Source: Beroe ovata (lineage: Eukaryota; Ctenophora; Nuda; Beroida; Beroidae). From it: 49,748 nucleotides of DNA. Within the stretch, counting starts at the first letter, position 1, and every line of letters starts with the position of its first letter. Where the stretch lies: contig CAMPET010000250.1 of NCBI GenBank assembly GCA_946803715.1, positions 48,743 through 98,490 on the forward strand, given 5' to 3'. The position numbers were made by a program, and so were the translations under genes. The notes under the pieces were generated by a model. The model saw nothing but the letters and a program-made list of their open reading frames with translations. It was not told where the DNA came from and did no database searches. Shown in pieces: positions 22,053 through 32,559 of the stretch.

Positions 22053-23846
22053 ATGACCACTATCCTTCTTCACCTGTCACTCTACTGCGGTACACTGTTA
22101 CTGCCAGCCCTGACAGTGGACTGTCCGGGTGGCCGCCAACTGCTCGATGAGACCTGTTTCCCATGTCCAATAGCTTCCTTTTCCCCTGGTGGAGACACAC
22201 CCTGCAGACTGTGCCCAGAGGGCACATTCCAGCCGTCCTCCGGGGCTGAGTCCTGTAATCCATGCCCGGTGGGCACAGCTAACCCTGAAAGGGGGAGGGC
22301 ACGGTGTATGCCATGTCAGAGTGGCACATATGCAGATCTCACCGAGTCCGAGGAGTGTCTGCCATGTCCACCAGGCACCACTTCTCTCCCTGGCTCTGGG
22401 GCATGTTCTCCCTGCCCATTGGGGTACTTCTCTGACTCATTTCTCTCTACTGAGTGTAGTAGGTGCCCTCCTGGCACCTATACCCCCACTGAGGGCTCTA
22501 CAGAGTGTACCAAGTGCCCAGGAGGCTCTACTGAGGGCCCTGCTGAGTGCACGGAGTGCCCCAGAGGTACTGTTCACACACCTGGGTCTGATAGGTGTGA
22601 GCCCTGTCCATTAGGACACACCACCTATCGGCCCGACACTAACTTGTGCTACGGTCCGGTTATCGAGATGGGTCCAAGTCCCAAGATGGTACGAGAGACG
22701 GCAGTCCCTGATTTGGGCCGGTACAAGACACACTCTCACCAGTGGAGGTCCATCCTGGGCGATTGGGAGGTGTTCAGTAGGGAGAACTATCAGTCCAGAT
22801 CTGGAGTCGTGGCACACGGGGGTTCCCTATCGGTAGTCTCGGGATCGATCAGACCCGTCATTGTGGACAAGTTCTGTTACACTGGTATCGGCTTGAGTTA
22901 CACTGGGTACAGGAACCTCACTGGAGAGGGTTCACCGTGCAGGTCCTGGCCAGGTGCCAGCCACAACTTCTGCAGGAACCCGAACAGTGACCCCAACACG
23001 GGGCCGTGGTGTCACGATCAGGCGACAGGTGATAAGGTGTCTTGTGATATTCCGAAGTGCAAAGAGCCGACAAACGGGTGTCATAACGATCTCCTGGGAG
23101 ATCCAACTTCAGGTGTCTGGGGTCGATTTAGAGGAGTCAAGTCTGGGCAATGTTGGGATGTTGATGGCTTCACACAGGTGAAACTGGGGGCTAATGTAGC
23201 GATGGGACAGTGTGAGTCCCCCCTCCTGCCCACCACTGATCACGTGTTCCGAATGGATAGCCGTGGTTTCATCATCAACCAGAAGTCGGGGTACTGTATG
23301 AACCTAGTCGGTGACAGGAACCGGGATAACAAAGTGAACTACAACGTGTGGTGGTGTCAACACAGCAGATCACCGGGCAGTACTGATCAGATATTCTCAG
23401 TGGAGTGGCACCCACGTGACACCTGCTCATTCCGGCTCCGCAACGCCGCCACGGACAAGTGTATCGATGCGCACGGCAAGGGTAGTAGTCACGCCAATGT
23501 GCAGCAGTACTCGTGTAAAGACAGCGATAACGACGATCACTGGTACTACTTCCTGCCGACTACCGACTCTCTCTGCAGCTACACTCTCCATGAGGATACA
23601 CGTGGTTCCGACAATCAGTCCGAGTCCAGCATAGCGTACGAGGACTTGGCATCGGCCCAAGTGGCGTGTAGTTATCTGGGTTGGGAGTGTGGCGGTGTGA
23701 CGAGGAATGGAGATGGCGTGTACTCTGTTGTGTTGGGGAGTGTGACGCTCACACCATCCTCAAGTGGTGAGGGCGTGTGGGTGAAAGGAGGGTGTGATGA
23801 GGCGAGGTATAATCGTTACTTTGAACAGGTCTTCCAGGAACTCTAG
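22053..23846 (+). CDS. Secreted Cys-rich / kringle / ricin-B lectin protein
   Basis: Intronless, 597 residues. A signal peptide (about 1-22) is followed by repeated Cys-rich modules (about 24-200) of the ephrin-receptor-like GCC2/GCC3 type (CxPCPxGTxxxxxGxxxCxxCPxG). Next comes a kringle (275-336) with all six cysteines and the YTGYRN, HNFCRNP and GPWC landmarks, then a ricin-type beta-trefoil (about 355-501) containing GQCWDVDG, GYCMNLVG and DKCIDAHG. The last ~95 residues are not recognised. There is no membrane anchor, so it is probably secreted. Kringles bind proteins or lipids and ricin-B folds usually bind sugars; a role in matrix, defence or clotting-like reactions is possible but not shown. 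I know no standard family with exactly this order. The ATG at 22053 is the first Met of the frame and opens directly into the signal peptide. Confidence 0.88.
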   Translation: MTTILLHLSLYCGTLLLPALTVDCPGGRQLLDETCFPCPIASFSPGGDTPCRLCPEGTFQPSSGAESCNPCPVGTANPERGRARCMPCQSGTYADLTESEECLPCPPGTTSLPGSGACSPCPLGYFSDSFLSTECSRCPPGTYTPTEGSTECTKCPGGSTEGPAECTECPRGTVHTPGSDRCEPCPLGHTTYRPDTNLCYGPVIEMGPSPKMVRETAVPDLGRYKTHSHQWRSILGDWEVFSRENYQSRSGVVAHGGSLSVVSGSIRPVIVDKFCYTGIGLSYTGYRNLTGEGSPCRSWPGASHNFCRNPNSDPNTGPWCHDQATGDKVSCDIPKCKEPTNGCHNDLLGDPTSGVWGRFRGVKSGQCWDVDGFTQVKLGANVAMGQCESPLLPTTDHVFRMDSRGFIINQKSGYCMNLVGDRNRDNKVNYNVWWCQHSRSPGSTDQIFSVEWHPRDTCSFRLRNAATDKCIDAHGKGSSHANVQQYSCKDSDNDDHWYYFLPTTDSLCSYTLHEDTRGSDNQSESSIAYEDLASAQVACSYLGWECGGVTRNGDGVYSVVLGSVTLTPSSSGEGVWVKGGCDEARYNRYFEQVFQEL

Positions 23847-23977
23847 ATTCAGGAATTAGATTGAGTTTAGATGGATTGATACCATCTTAATCTTATCACT
23901 ATCAGTGATACTACTGTTAGTATTATATTGCTGAGCATATATAAGCAAAATCATATCAATTATGAAGCGGAATCTTG

Positions 23978-23983
23978 TTTATT
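23978..23983 (-). terminator. Possible polyadenylation signal for the 258-aa gene
   Basis: AATAAA on the minus strand about 170 bp past the stop at 24155. If used, this 3' UTR overlaps that of the convergent kringle/lectin gene. Confidence 0.35.
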
Positions 23984-24046
23984 ACTTTGCTTTTGATATT
24001 TAATCTGAAAAGTGAAAATTATCGCACCACTTCTCCACTAAAGGGA

Positions 24047-24052
24047 AATAAA
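24047..24052 (+). terminator. Polyadenylation signal for the kringle/lectin gene
   Basis: AATAAA (GGAAATAAAAGC) 200 bp past the stop codon at 23846. Confidence 0.55.
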
Positions 24053-24154
24053 AGCTATACAGTCCACGTCCATGCAGTACTTGCTTATTTCATTTGCACG
24101 ACTTCGCTTGTGTCTGTCACTTTCAGTGACTCGCAGAGTCAACGTTAGCATGTA

Positions 24155-24931
24155 CTAGGAAAACTTTTCCTTGCCCAGTTCAATATCTAGTTGGGACCCC
24201 TCTACCCTTGACATCGAATCATCCTGAGGTCTGTGCCTGACGATTTTCCCCCTCTCCGAGCCACACTTGATCTTCCTCACCCCACCCTTCTCCTCTTTTC
24301 CCATGACCCTGTTCACGAGGTCAATGTGAACTCGGACAGCCTCGATAGAAGGACATGGCCTCAATCGCTGTCCTATACTGACATTGACCCTCAAATCGTC
24401 CGAACACCGTATGATATGGGCCGAGGGATCCGTAACTTCCGGTTTCACGTATTCTGTACGCCGTTTCAGAAAACTGTTGTAGCTCGTCGGAACTTCGGAA
24501 CCTCTTTGGAGTTTGGACGCTGGAGCGCCAAACCTATTGGTAACTTGGCATTGCTCCTTCACAAAATTTCTGTACTCTGCAGAAGGTCGAAAAGGAAGTT
24601 CAACACTTTTGGTTTTGACTTTCGCTCCCTCCAATTCGGCTCCCTCCTTCACTTCAAGTCCACTCTCACCCTTACCTTCACTGTGACGTGTCTCCTTAGC
24701 GCCATGTCCGAATATCACAGTTTCGTAACCTTCTAGAATATGCTTCTTGTTCCGAACGGGGAGGGAGGATTTGGGAAGGTAAGAGTTCCTCGGGCTCCCG
24801 TCATTCACAGTATCCTCGAGATTCCTGGAGTTCAATAACGCGTCATGTTCCTGAAATACGATCCGGATCATGGTGATGGAGGTGTAAAAACCTGCGTAGG
24901 GAGCATGAAAAGGTGTGAAAATCCCTGCCAT
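24155..24931 (-). CDS. Hypothetical protein, 258 aa
   Basis: A continuous frame with a good start context (AGCAAATGGC) and a TAG stop. The product is polar and Lys/Glu/Arg-rich with no signal peptide or membrane segment. The N-terminus reads MAGIFTPFHAPYAGFYTSI. A middle part is rich in charged residues, and a later part reads SFLKRRTEYVKPEVTDPS and SIEAVRVHIDLVNRVMG. I do not recognise the family. Reality is supported by length, start context and lack of repeats; a 167-codon antisense frame over the same DNA has no such support. It converges with the kringle/lectin gene, about 310 bp between stops. Confidence 0.6.
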   Translation of the reverse strand: MAGIFTPFHAPYAGFYTSITMIRIVFQEHDALLNSRNLEDTVNDGSPRNSYLPKSSLPVRNKKHILEGYETVIFGHGAKETRHSEGKGESGLEVKEGAELEGAKVKTKSVELPFRPSAEYRNFVKEQCQVTNRFGAPASKLQRGSEVPTSYNSFLKRRTEYVKPEVTDPSAHIIRCSDDLRVNVSIGQRLRPCPSIEAVRVHIDLVNRVMGKEEKGGVRKIKCGSERGKIVRHRPQDDSMSRVEGSQLDIELGKEKFS

Positions 24932-24959
24932 TTGCTGCTCCTCGACTTACCAGTTTCCG

Positions 24960-26270
24960 AAGAAAGTTATCAGTCGGTGGCCGTGGAGCATCGGACATCA
25001 TAGTTGTTCAGTTGTCAGGTTATGGATATGTGCTTTGGAACGTATTGTATTGTATTTCCAATCTCTGACTTTCAGATTAATAGATTAACATTCTGCGAGT
25101 ATTCAGACATCATTGGCTCGATATTATTTAGCTAGAACAGATCTATCAGAGTATGGAAAAAGACGACGCTATAACAAGCCGGAGTTTGTGTGTACCGTGT
25201 GTGTGTGTGGGAGTAGTGCCAGCTCACGCACCTGACATCCAGTCAGTGGATAGCTGGCGGAAACAGTGGTCACGTGTATCAAGGAAGAAATAAACCACAA
25301 AAACTTCCTTGTACAAATCTTCGCTTTTAAAATGCCAAGTCACGTTTACTTTTAGCAATAGTGGATATACTTGTAGAAAGCTTTCTCCATCTTAACATTA
25401 ACAATTGTGCATAGCAATGTAATTGTAAAATCAAGTTCTCGCTGCATTATTCATATTGCTCCGGGCTATTGTTCTTGTGATGAGGAGATACTGTAGGTGA
25501 TGAGTACAGCTGATGAGCAGTGATGACTGTTACTGTTAGGGCCTGCACCACGCTAAGATGATAATCACTAGGGAAAACAAACTAGCGGTAACCGTAAATT
25601 CTAAGTACGATATCTTGATACAATCACATGAGACCGAATAACCTATTGATATCAGATAATTGTAGCTATAGTACTATAGTATGACAAAAACAATGGTTGA
25701 AAAGATCGCACACATGATACAAGAACTCCTAGTGACTGGTGCGAAATGCAGATCAGATAAAAGTGTGGCTGTGTGTGTGTGTGCCTCCATGCTTACGAAG
25801 CAAGACGTCTAAAACAGTTAAGAATCCTGCTTATCATAGCTCACTATAACAACAATTCAGATATTTGTACCGCACGGGATAAATTTTTGCCAGAATTTTA
25901 GACATATTCCACGCGAATATCCACTAAAAATATTCAATTTTAAACAAAATGATTCAGACTAAGAATTTTCTCGGGTGGCCCACATTAAGGAGGTTATTGT
26001 TATCAAATACGTTTCAACTTTTGGAAATGATTTTCTATTTTTATGCATCTTGCAAAACGGGAATAAAACGTGTTTTTCGTGCATCTTTGACTTAAGGCCA
26101 AGATATTTAACTGTTGTGTTAAACTTAATGTTATCGCAAAACTGAAACTATCAATATTAACTTACTTACAAGTACAACTCAGCACTTGCAGTATCAGCTT
26201 CTCTTCTTGATAAGCCTTGTGTCACGTGTGTACTCAGTCAAATCCAGTTGCCAGTGCTATCGCTGGCCTT
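24960..26270. other. Intergenic, nothing recognised
   Basis: AT-rich sequence with two short GT tracts (about 25194-25210 and 25763-25781). No coding or RNA feature is supported. Confidence 0.5.
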
Positions 26271-26313
26271 GTCAGATTTTATCTGACGCGTGATACATTG
26301 TACCTGATACATG

Positions 26314-26402
26314 ACCTCTGTTTCTCGCGCGCGCCTTGTCACTGTCAGTTTTTATCTCGCGCCCACGAGAAACAGAGGTTGGATAAAAACTGACATTGAC
26401 AA
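26314..26402. repeat. Interleaved inverted repeat (A-B-A'-B')
   Basis: Arm A at 26314-26327 is the exact reverse complement of 26366-26379. Arm B at 26336-26356 is the reverse complement of 26382-26402 with one mismatch. The arms alternate instead of nesting, so they cannot form one simple hairpin. The surroundings are rich in CGCGCG. Confidence 0.88.
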
Positions 26403-26489
26403 CTGACAACGCGCGCCTTCATCAAAGTCGATTACCGCATGTTCCATTGTTCCGATGCCATCAGTCCACTTTGCACTTAAGCACTGCAC

Positions 26490-26535
26490 TATTGTAGGAT
26501 TTCTCTCTACCCTTGCTGGCGGGATTTTACATTTT
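26490..26535. repeat. Fragment of a GC-rich fold-back repeat family
   Basis: Contains GTAGGATTT ... CTACCCTTGCTGGCGGGATT, matching the element at 32911-33016 and, inverted, 26797-26852. Confidence 0.6.
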
Positions 26536-26796
26536 ATCCCTGGCAAGAAATCGCAATTGCGCGGCGCCGATGCGGTAGGGAAAACTTTGCAAACTGCTTC
26601 AGGCTTCTTCATCTTGCGCTCCTTCAAGTTCATCAAAGGTGCACTGTGCAGAGAGTGAACCACTGAAACATTTTCGTCGATCGATGATCATGGTAGACGG
26701 TAGTAGACCCTGTCAAAATTCATTTCATGCGCGCGCGCGCGGCTTGCATCAGCGGTCTGGTGACTGGCATCGCCTGACAGTGTCAGTGACACATTT

Positions 26797-26852
26797 GTAG
26801 GGTTTTCCCTACCGTCGGCGCCGCGCAATTGTCATTCCGCCAGCAAGGGTAG
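26797..26852. repeat. GC-rich fold-back element, copy at 26.8 kb
   Basis: GTAGGGTTTTCCCTACCGTC ... CCGCCAGCAAGGGTAGG has the same layout as 32911-32980: CCCTACCGTCGG on one side and CCAGCAAGGGTAGG on the other, around a CGCGC core. Confidence 0.7.
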
Positions 26853-27283
26853 GATGATCCTGATTCTGGTAAGTGCAGTGTCGATCCTCATCCAGTCACC
26901 AGTGATCCATTGTTCATGTTTCTCGCCCGCGAAGGCTCAGCAACTTTGAGTTTGACCATCAACTTCATCGAAGGCTAGGCCTTGCGTGAGGAACACAAAC
27001 AGAGGACAGATATTGGTAACATCCGACACTACCATGACACCAGGCGTTACCTTGACACCTTGTTCCTCAACCAAATAAAAACTTCCGGTATCGTATCACT
27101 ATCAGTATCAGCAAACACTTTGAGATCAAATTCAACATTGAACAGGAGAAAATAAATTTGTGATGAAGGAAGGCAAAACAAATATAATTATAAAATGTAA
27201 AATAAGTTAGGTGCTAAAATCAAGCGGGTATTCAATATGAAACATAGCAGCCAGGCTCTTAACACATAGCCGTACAAATTTTA

Positions 27284-29378
27284 CTACACTTGAACGCCCT
27301 CCTCATCAGCGCTCCCTTCGGCTTCGTCGTCATCCTCCTCGTCGTCGGAGAAGTCTGGCTTGATCTTGTTGGTGTCCTTTACCGGCTCTTCCTCCTTGAA
27401 ATTCGTTCTCTCGAACATGTTGGCGTATTTCTTCCTCTGGGCCTCCTTGTAGCTGATAATCTTGTTCCGGCAGAACTTCACCTGGTTGGCTGCCACGGTG
27501 TTCTTCGGATCCACTTCGAGAACAGATTTGAAGTAGCCGATGGCATCTTCCCAATCCTGGTTCATCTCAGCAGCTTGTCCTCTTCTAAAGAGCGCCTTGA
27601 TGTTCGTGGGGTCGAGTTTCAGGGCAGATTCGCACGCTTTGAATGCCTGGACGCCTTGGCTGAGCTTCAGATAACAGAGTGCTTGGTTGCTGAATCCTGC
27701 TACAATGAGAGCGGTCGATTTCTTGTTGAAATCAGGATCCGATTCCTCTTTCTTGTCCTTCTTCTCGTCCTCCCTCCCCTCATCATCAGAATCGGACATT
27801 CCTTCGTCCATATCCTCATCTTCAGGCTCCAGATACTCAGTGATCTGCTTGTACTTCTTCACTGCCAACTCAAACTTCCCTGCCTTAAAGTACTCTGTGC
27901 CCATTTCTTTGGCTTTCTCGGCAAATTGCAGCTTCTCGGCATTGTCCATCTCGTATTTGTACTTGGCCTGTTCAAAATCCTCCAGAGTTATGCGGTATAC
28001 TAAGTCAGCTCCCCCAGGCACAGCCAGTGTGGCATCTCCACTGTGCCCATACGCATAGGGCGCCTTCACAGTCACCGACGCCACTTCTCCCTTCTTCATC
28101 TTTAGCAGCGCTGCTTCCACACCAGGGACTGCAAAGAGTCAATATGACATACTTTGATCAATATGTTATTGTTGCACATCAACTACAGCGATGACAAGAT
28201 GCCAACATTCCACAGTCACATTCGCTACTTACCCACTCCCTGTCCACTTCCATCTCCCAGCATGAACTTGAGTGACCTCGTTTCGAGACTCCTATCCAGG
28301 TGAGTCATGGACCATGACACATTCACCATAGCTCCGTCCCTAGGATTGGACAGTCCCGTCCCCTCAGTCACCACAGTCTTCACAACACCACCATCTTGGT
28401 TCTCGGTGCAATCCTCGCCGAAGAAATCGTGCATTTCCACCTGAAATACGGGAACTTTACATTTGCGATGGAGGTGAAATGGTGATTGGACCGAAACCGT
28501 TCAGAATGAGGAACTGAGCGTTCAGATCTATCGAGAAATTATGAATTAATAACCATTCGAACGCGCGCGTCACGTCCGTCCAATATATAGTCTGCGCGCG
28601 CAAAATCACTTTTCTAGAAAATTCACAAGCACACTAAAAAGTCTGCGCGCGCTACAACTATGTTCAAATATTGCCAAAATGTGACAATTCCATTAACATT
28701 TCTTCCCGCCATATTTGGCTGCTCCATCGGAGGCATCTCATACAGAACCGTGATGGTGACGAACCTCAAACTCGAGTGTTGCATTGGGCGGGATTTTCGG
28801 GGGTGAACCGGAAGCGCCATAAGCATACTCGGATCTACAGGTGAGGACAGCTACCTCGCCCCTTTTCATGGTTACTATTCCTTCGTCCCAGCCTTTGATA
28901 ACCTGACCTGAAAATTTCCCACATTATGACACTCTGCTCACAACACATCATCACATTATTCATCATCATCAGTTACACCGATTCTAACCTGTTCCCACTT
29001 TGAAAGTGAAGAGTTCGTCTCTATCTTTACTGGAATCGAACACCGTGCCGTCAAGTAGTCTGCCAGTGTAGTGAACTTTGACAGTGTTACCGCTTGATGG
29101 TGTGTCGCCAGAACCTTCTGTTAAGATCTGTTGCGGAGTCAATTGACAGGCAAATTCACAGCACAAAGTGACCACTCATTACACACCAGACATCAATCAT
29201 ACCGACAAACATTACCACACGTTACGAAAATCTCGCTTCAAATACCACAGTATTTAAATCTATGAAGGAGTACGATGATTGTACATATTAAAGTAAACAA
29301 CAGCGCATTATCCATGTCAACATATAATATTACCTTCTTGAGAATTCCACCATCTTGGGCTTTGCTGACATCAACCAT
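27284..29378 (-). CDS. FKBP4: FKBP4/FKBP5-type peptidyl-prolyl isomerase co-chaperone (five exons)
   Basis: Exons: 29378-29334, 29127-28989, 28907-28765, 28440-28233 and 28128-27284. They join in frame to 459 codons, the usual length for FKBP52/FKBP51. The first FKBP domain (about residues 17-110) keeps ligand/catalytic residues: [36 protein letters not shown] and [10 protein letters not shown]. The second domain (about 125-231) is more diverged and lacks the DGTVFDSS segment, as the catalytically weak FK2 does in vertebrates. Three TPR motifs follow (about 240-380), the region that binds the Hsp90 C-terminus. The C-terminal tail is strongly acidic. The protein should act in cytosol/nucleus folding Hsp90 clients. 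The start [15 protein letters not shown] is the only Met in the short first exon and splices in phase 0. It lies about 340 bp downstream of BARD1 on the same strand. Paralogue choice between FKBP4 and FKBP5 cannot be made. Confidence 0.93.
28560..28665. repeat. CGCGCG-rich segment in FKBP intron 3
   Basis: AGTCTGCGCGCGC occurs twice (about 28588 and 28638) with an ACGCGCGCGT patch before. It resembles other GC-rich patches in the window and is probably repeat-derived. Confidence 0.5.
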
Positions 29379-29717
29379 TTTGTGAAGCTAGTAACCTAGG
29401 TGAAGGAGCAAATTCTGTTATAGTGTAAATTAAGAGGGGGATACATTAGATAGCAAATTTGTAATCGATGAGCATTACTATTCGGTATGACTAACTAAAC
29501 ATAATGAAAAGTAGTTGGAGACAGTATAATTGGTTAAAATGAATTCGAATAGTCAGATATCAAGATACATTGTGTCAAGCAGGGTAAAATGTATAAATGA
29601 AAACAGTTTGAAATTGCAAACAAAAATAATTTATCGTATGTTTGTTCTTGTCACTACATAAACAACTAACTAATTCAGAAATATATTTTAGTTGAAATAG
29701 TATCAATTGATAATGAT
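29379..29717 (-). promoter_or_regulatory. FKBP4-like upstream region / BARD1 3' flank
   Basis: AT-rich 340-bp spacer between two same-strand genes. It must hold BARD1's 3' end and the FKBP promoter. No clear TATA box or AATAAA was found. Confidence 0.4.
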
Positions 29718-31885
29718 TCATGAATCAAGTTTATAGTTAGCAATGCAGTCCAGCAACCAGTTTGGAGATTTCACCACAAAACCAACCGGCACATTTACAC
29801 TCGGCTCAGAGATAACAATGAATGGTTGAGACTGAAATTCTGAACCATTAGGAGCATGGTAAACCCTTGTCAAATTCCTCTCACCAGAGCCTTTTCTTGG
29901 CAGTCTCTTCATCAGATTCCCGCCTGATATCCGAACCAATTCACCTAACACTTGTTTATTCATCATTGTGGAGTTACTTGGAGAGGTGTCCACAAATACA
30001 GACAAGCCTGTGAGTAACCTAGGCTTCCCTTGGAATAGGTGAACAAAAGATTCTTCAGGAGCCTTTTCTCGGTTACCAGAACTCTTCAGCACAATGAATT
30101 GTGATATTGGCAACCATTTCGATGCATTAGCACTCTCAACCATCCATGCTTTAGACACAATTGGTATTCCAAGAGCCATGGCTTTGAAAAACTTCAACGT
30201 CCTTTTACACACCAAGTTTTCATCCACCTCACACACAAGATGAGTTGTTCCGCTTGATACATCCTTGTCTGTTTTGAAGGACAGCTTCATTTTTTGAAGT
30301 TTGGACATCTCATCACCCTGAACACCCGAATAGGCTACGACAGGACACTCCACTTGATATTCATCCAAGGGATTTCTAAGTCCTGTAATAGACAAGTTTT
30401 TTGGATCTGTTGCAGAATCTAAGAGAGCCTGGACAGTATCTGAGAAAACGAAATGAGTAGGAGTGTGTCCGTCATTGTTTTTCAGAGTTTTACAAGCACC
30501 AAAGTCAAGTAGCAGCTTAACTATATCCACACAATTCTGTGAACATGCATCATGCAATGGTGTGTCATTGTTGTCGGCTTGCGCATTTGCATCTGCCCCA
30601 TTCTTCAGTAGATATTGCACACAATTTGTGTGCTTGTGGATGCATGCTTCGTGTAATGGAGTCCATCCAAAATTATCCTTTGCATTGATATCCATGTCAG
30701 TTTCTGCCATAAGCTCCTTGAGCTTATTTATATTTCCTGTTTTGCAAACCCTATGCAAAGGTGTTTCTCCCATTTTGTTTTTCTTGCTACCTGGTGTCGA
30801 ACTTGGAGTCTTAGCTATTGTGCATCTTTTCTTAACCTGAGCTACAGGAGTGGTTGGTACTGCAACTTGTGCTTCAAAATGCTTTGAGCTAGATTGGTCT
30901 TCTAGGTCGAATCCTAATTTTTCATCCCCTTCATCAGTATTCCTTTTTCTTCTTGACCTGCCTCCAATCTTGCTCCCTAACAAAGCCTGTGATGTCTCAT
31001 CAATTAACTGTCTGGTATTCAAGCACTTCCGTTTTGTTCTCCTGACATAAGTCTTCTCTACTGGGCGGACATGTTGGGATTTTTGTATAATTTCTGTAGG
31101 ACTTGCTGTGAAGTCCTTCACAGAAGAATCTTTCGAGCTTTCATCATTCAAGTCTAATACTGGTAGGTCAGAATCATCTTCAAATATTCCTAACATATTA
31201 CTGCTGGCGTGATCTTGCTGTAAATCAACAGTCACACAAGAGGAGGACTTGGCAACCTCATCCTTATCATGGACAGAACAGGGACGAGCATTAGTCTGAT
31301 AGTCTGCATCTTTTTGTTGAATTTCATCACTCTCAGGGGGAGTAAAGTAAAGAGGGTGACTATTACTGTCCTCTTCAATAGAGATATCTTCATGCAGTGG
31401 TACTTCTAGCTTAAGATTTTCATCTGTTTTTAAGGATGGCAAGATATCATTTCCACCAGTGAAACTTTGGTTCAGCTCTCCTTCCAGTTTGGGCAGCATT
31501 TCCAAACAAAGTTCTACTATGTGTTTAATTTCATGGTGTACTTGTATGTTTTTAGCCCAGAATGGCTCTTTGCAATCAGGACACAGTGATTCTCTGGAAT
31601 CTGAAACGATGAGCTGATGTAATTGGCTGTTTCTCAATACAGCTTAGTCTTACTCAGTAGTATATGCTACTACTTACCTGAACAATGATGAAGGATGCAA
31701 TTGTAGCAATACATGTGAGCACAACGACCAGCACCAGATGGTTCTTTCATTAACTCTGAGCAAAGTGGACATCTCAAGGAATCAAGTAATGATTGAATAG
31801 ATGATGCTGTCTTTGACCACCTGTTACCAATGCTGGATTCATTCATGAGTAATTCTCCTGTAGAAGAATCATTTGGTATTAGCAT
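29718..31885 (-). CDS. BARD1: BARD1 homologue: RING, ankyrin repeats, tandem BRCT
   Basis: Exon 1 (31885-31678) and exon 2 (31600-29718) join in phase 1 within the RING finger, giving 696 codons (vertebrate BARD1 is about 777). RING at 39-79: LRCPLCSELMKEP, GRCAHMYCYNC, then LCPDCKEPFW, with all eight metal ligands. The helix VHHEIKHIVELCLEMLPKLE follows, as at the BRCA1-binding interface. A low-complexity middle holds basic clusters. Ankyrin repeats cover about 346-450 (GETPLHRVC, GWTPLHEACIHKHTNCVQYL, DTPLHDACSQNCVDIVKLLL) and two BRCT domains about 490-696, ending FVVKSPNWLLDCIANYKLDS. BARD1 with BRCA1 forms a nuclear E3 ubiquitin ligase that modifies nucleosomal H2A in recombination repair. 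The start at 31885 is the first ATG in a frame that extends upstream, so a further 5' exon before a cag at about 31941 is possible. Confidence 0.94.
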
Positions 31886-31944
31886 ACATGACTTTCGTTG
31901 TTCTACATGACTCTTAAATATCCTCAATAATTTCTGTTTATCAC

Positions 31945-32296
31945 ATATTTCAAAATATTAGGTTATAGAAATTGATTTTGGCCCTATTCTTTGATATTCA
32001 AATCATTCATTATCGAATTGAAGGCCTGACAAATCATTCATGAAATCATGTATTGAGAATTCTTTGATATTGTTCAAATCACTGATATTTTCTAGTTGTA
32101 AGGTAACTCTTTAAGGTTACCTTTGCTGCCGGAATTCCGGATTAACCAAATATAAATAACTACTGATTGCGCGCGGCGCCGACGATAGATAAAGGAATTT
32201 TGTACGCACATTGCGCGCCAAGTATTTCGATGATCATGCATCACGCGCACTGCGCAATGTGGGCACAAATATTCTTCAATTTATAACTTTGACTTG
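31945..32296. other. BARD1 upstream region up to a contig join
   Basis: About 350 bp that should contain the BARD1 promoter. It includes a GCGCGGCGCCG / GCGCGCC patch at about 32167-32220. Sequence is broken by the N at 32297. Confidence 0.4.
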
Positions 32297-32301
32297 NTTG
32301 G

Positions 32302-32484
32302 TTAAGTTAAATTGATATTGATACCTTTCTTCTTAGCAATGAAAGGATTTTCAACGAGAAAATTATTAAACTTTTTCTTTTTCTTTTTAAGACTTGCTTT
32401 AAAGTCATTAACATTTGAAGCTTCTTTGACCGCTTTAGGTAAGTCGTTCCAGTAAGGTTTAACTCTCTCAGAGATAAAATAGAG
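32302..32484 (-). pseudogene. 3' end of a LINE reverse-transcriptase ORF (5'-truncated copy)
   Basis: A minus-strand frame reads FISERVKPYWNDLPKAVKEA, then NVNDFKASLKKK and FLVENPFIAKKKG, ending at TAA. This R-V-x-x-x-W-N-x-L-P ... F-K-x-x-L pattern is typical of the extreme C-terminus of non-LTR reverse transcriptases. Upstream the frame dissolves into TATTATATTCTACTC simple sequence, as expected for a 5'-truncated insertion. Confidence 0.7.
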
Positions 32485-32559
32485 TAGAATATAATAGAGT
32501 AGAATGAATTATGGTATTCAACTATCACTATCATATGATACAGACGTTATAAAAAGCAT

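Noticed and set aside
24233-24736. 167-aa plus-strand frame
   Set aside because: Antisense to the longer 258-aa frame, which has a better start context and no low complexity.
26352-26663. 103-aa minus-strand frame
   Set aside because: Overlaps fold-back repeats and has no family match.
27290-28003. 237-aa plus-strand hydrophobic frame
   Set aside because: Antisense shadow of the FKBP last exon; acidic and Lys-rich codons read as Leu/Phe on the other strand.
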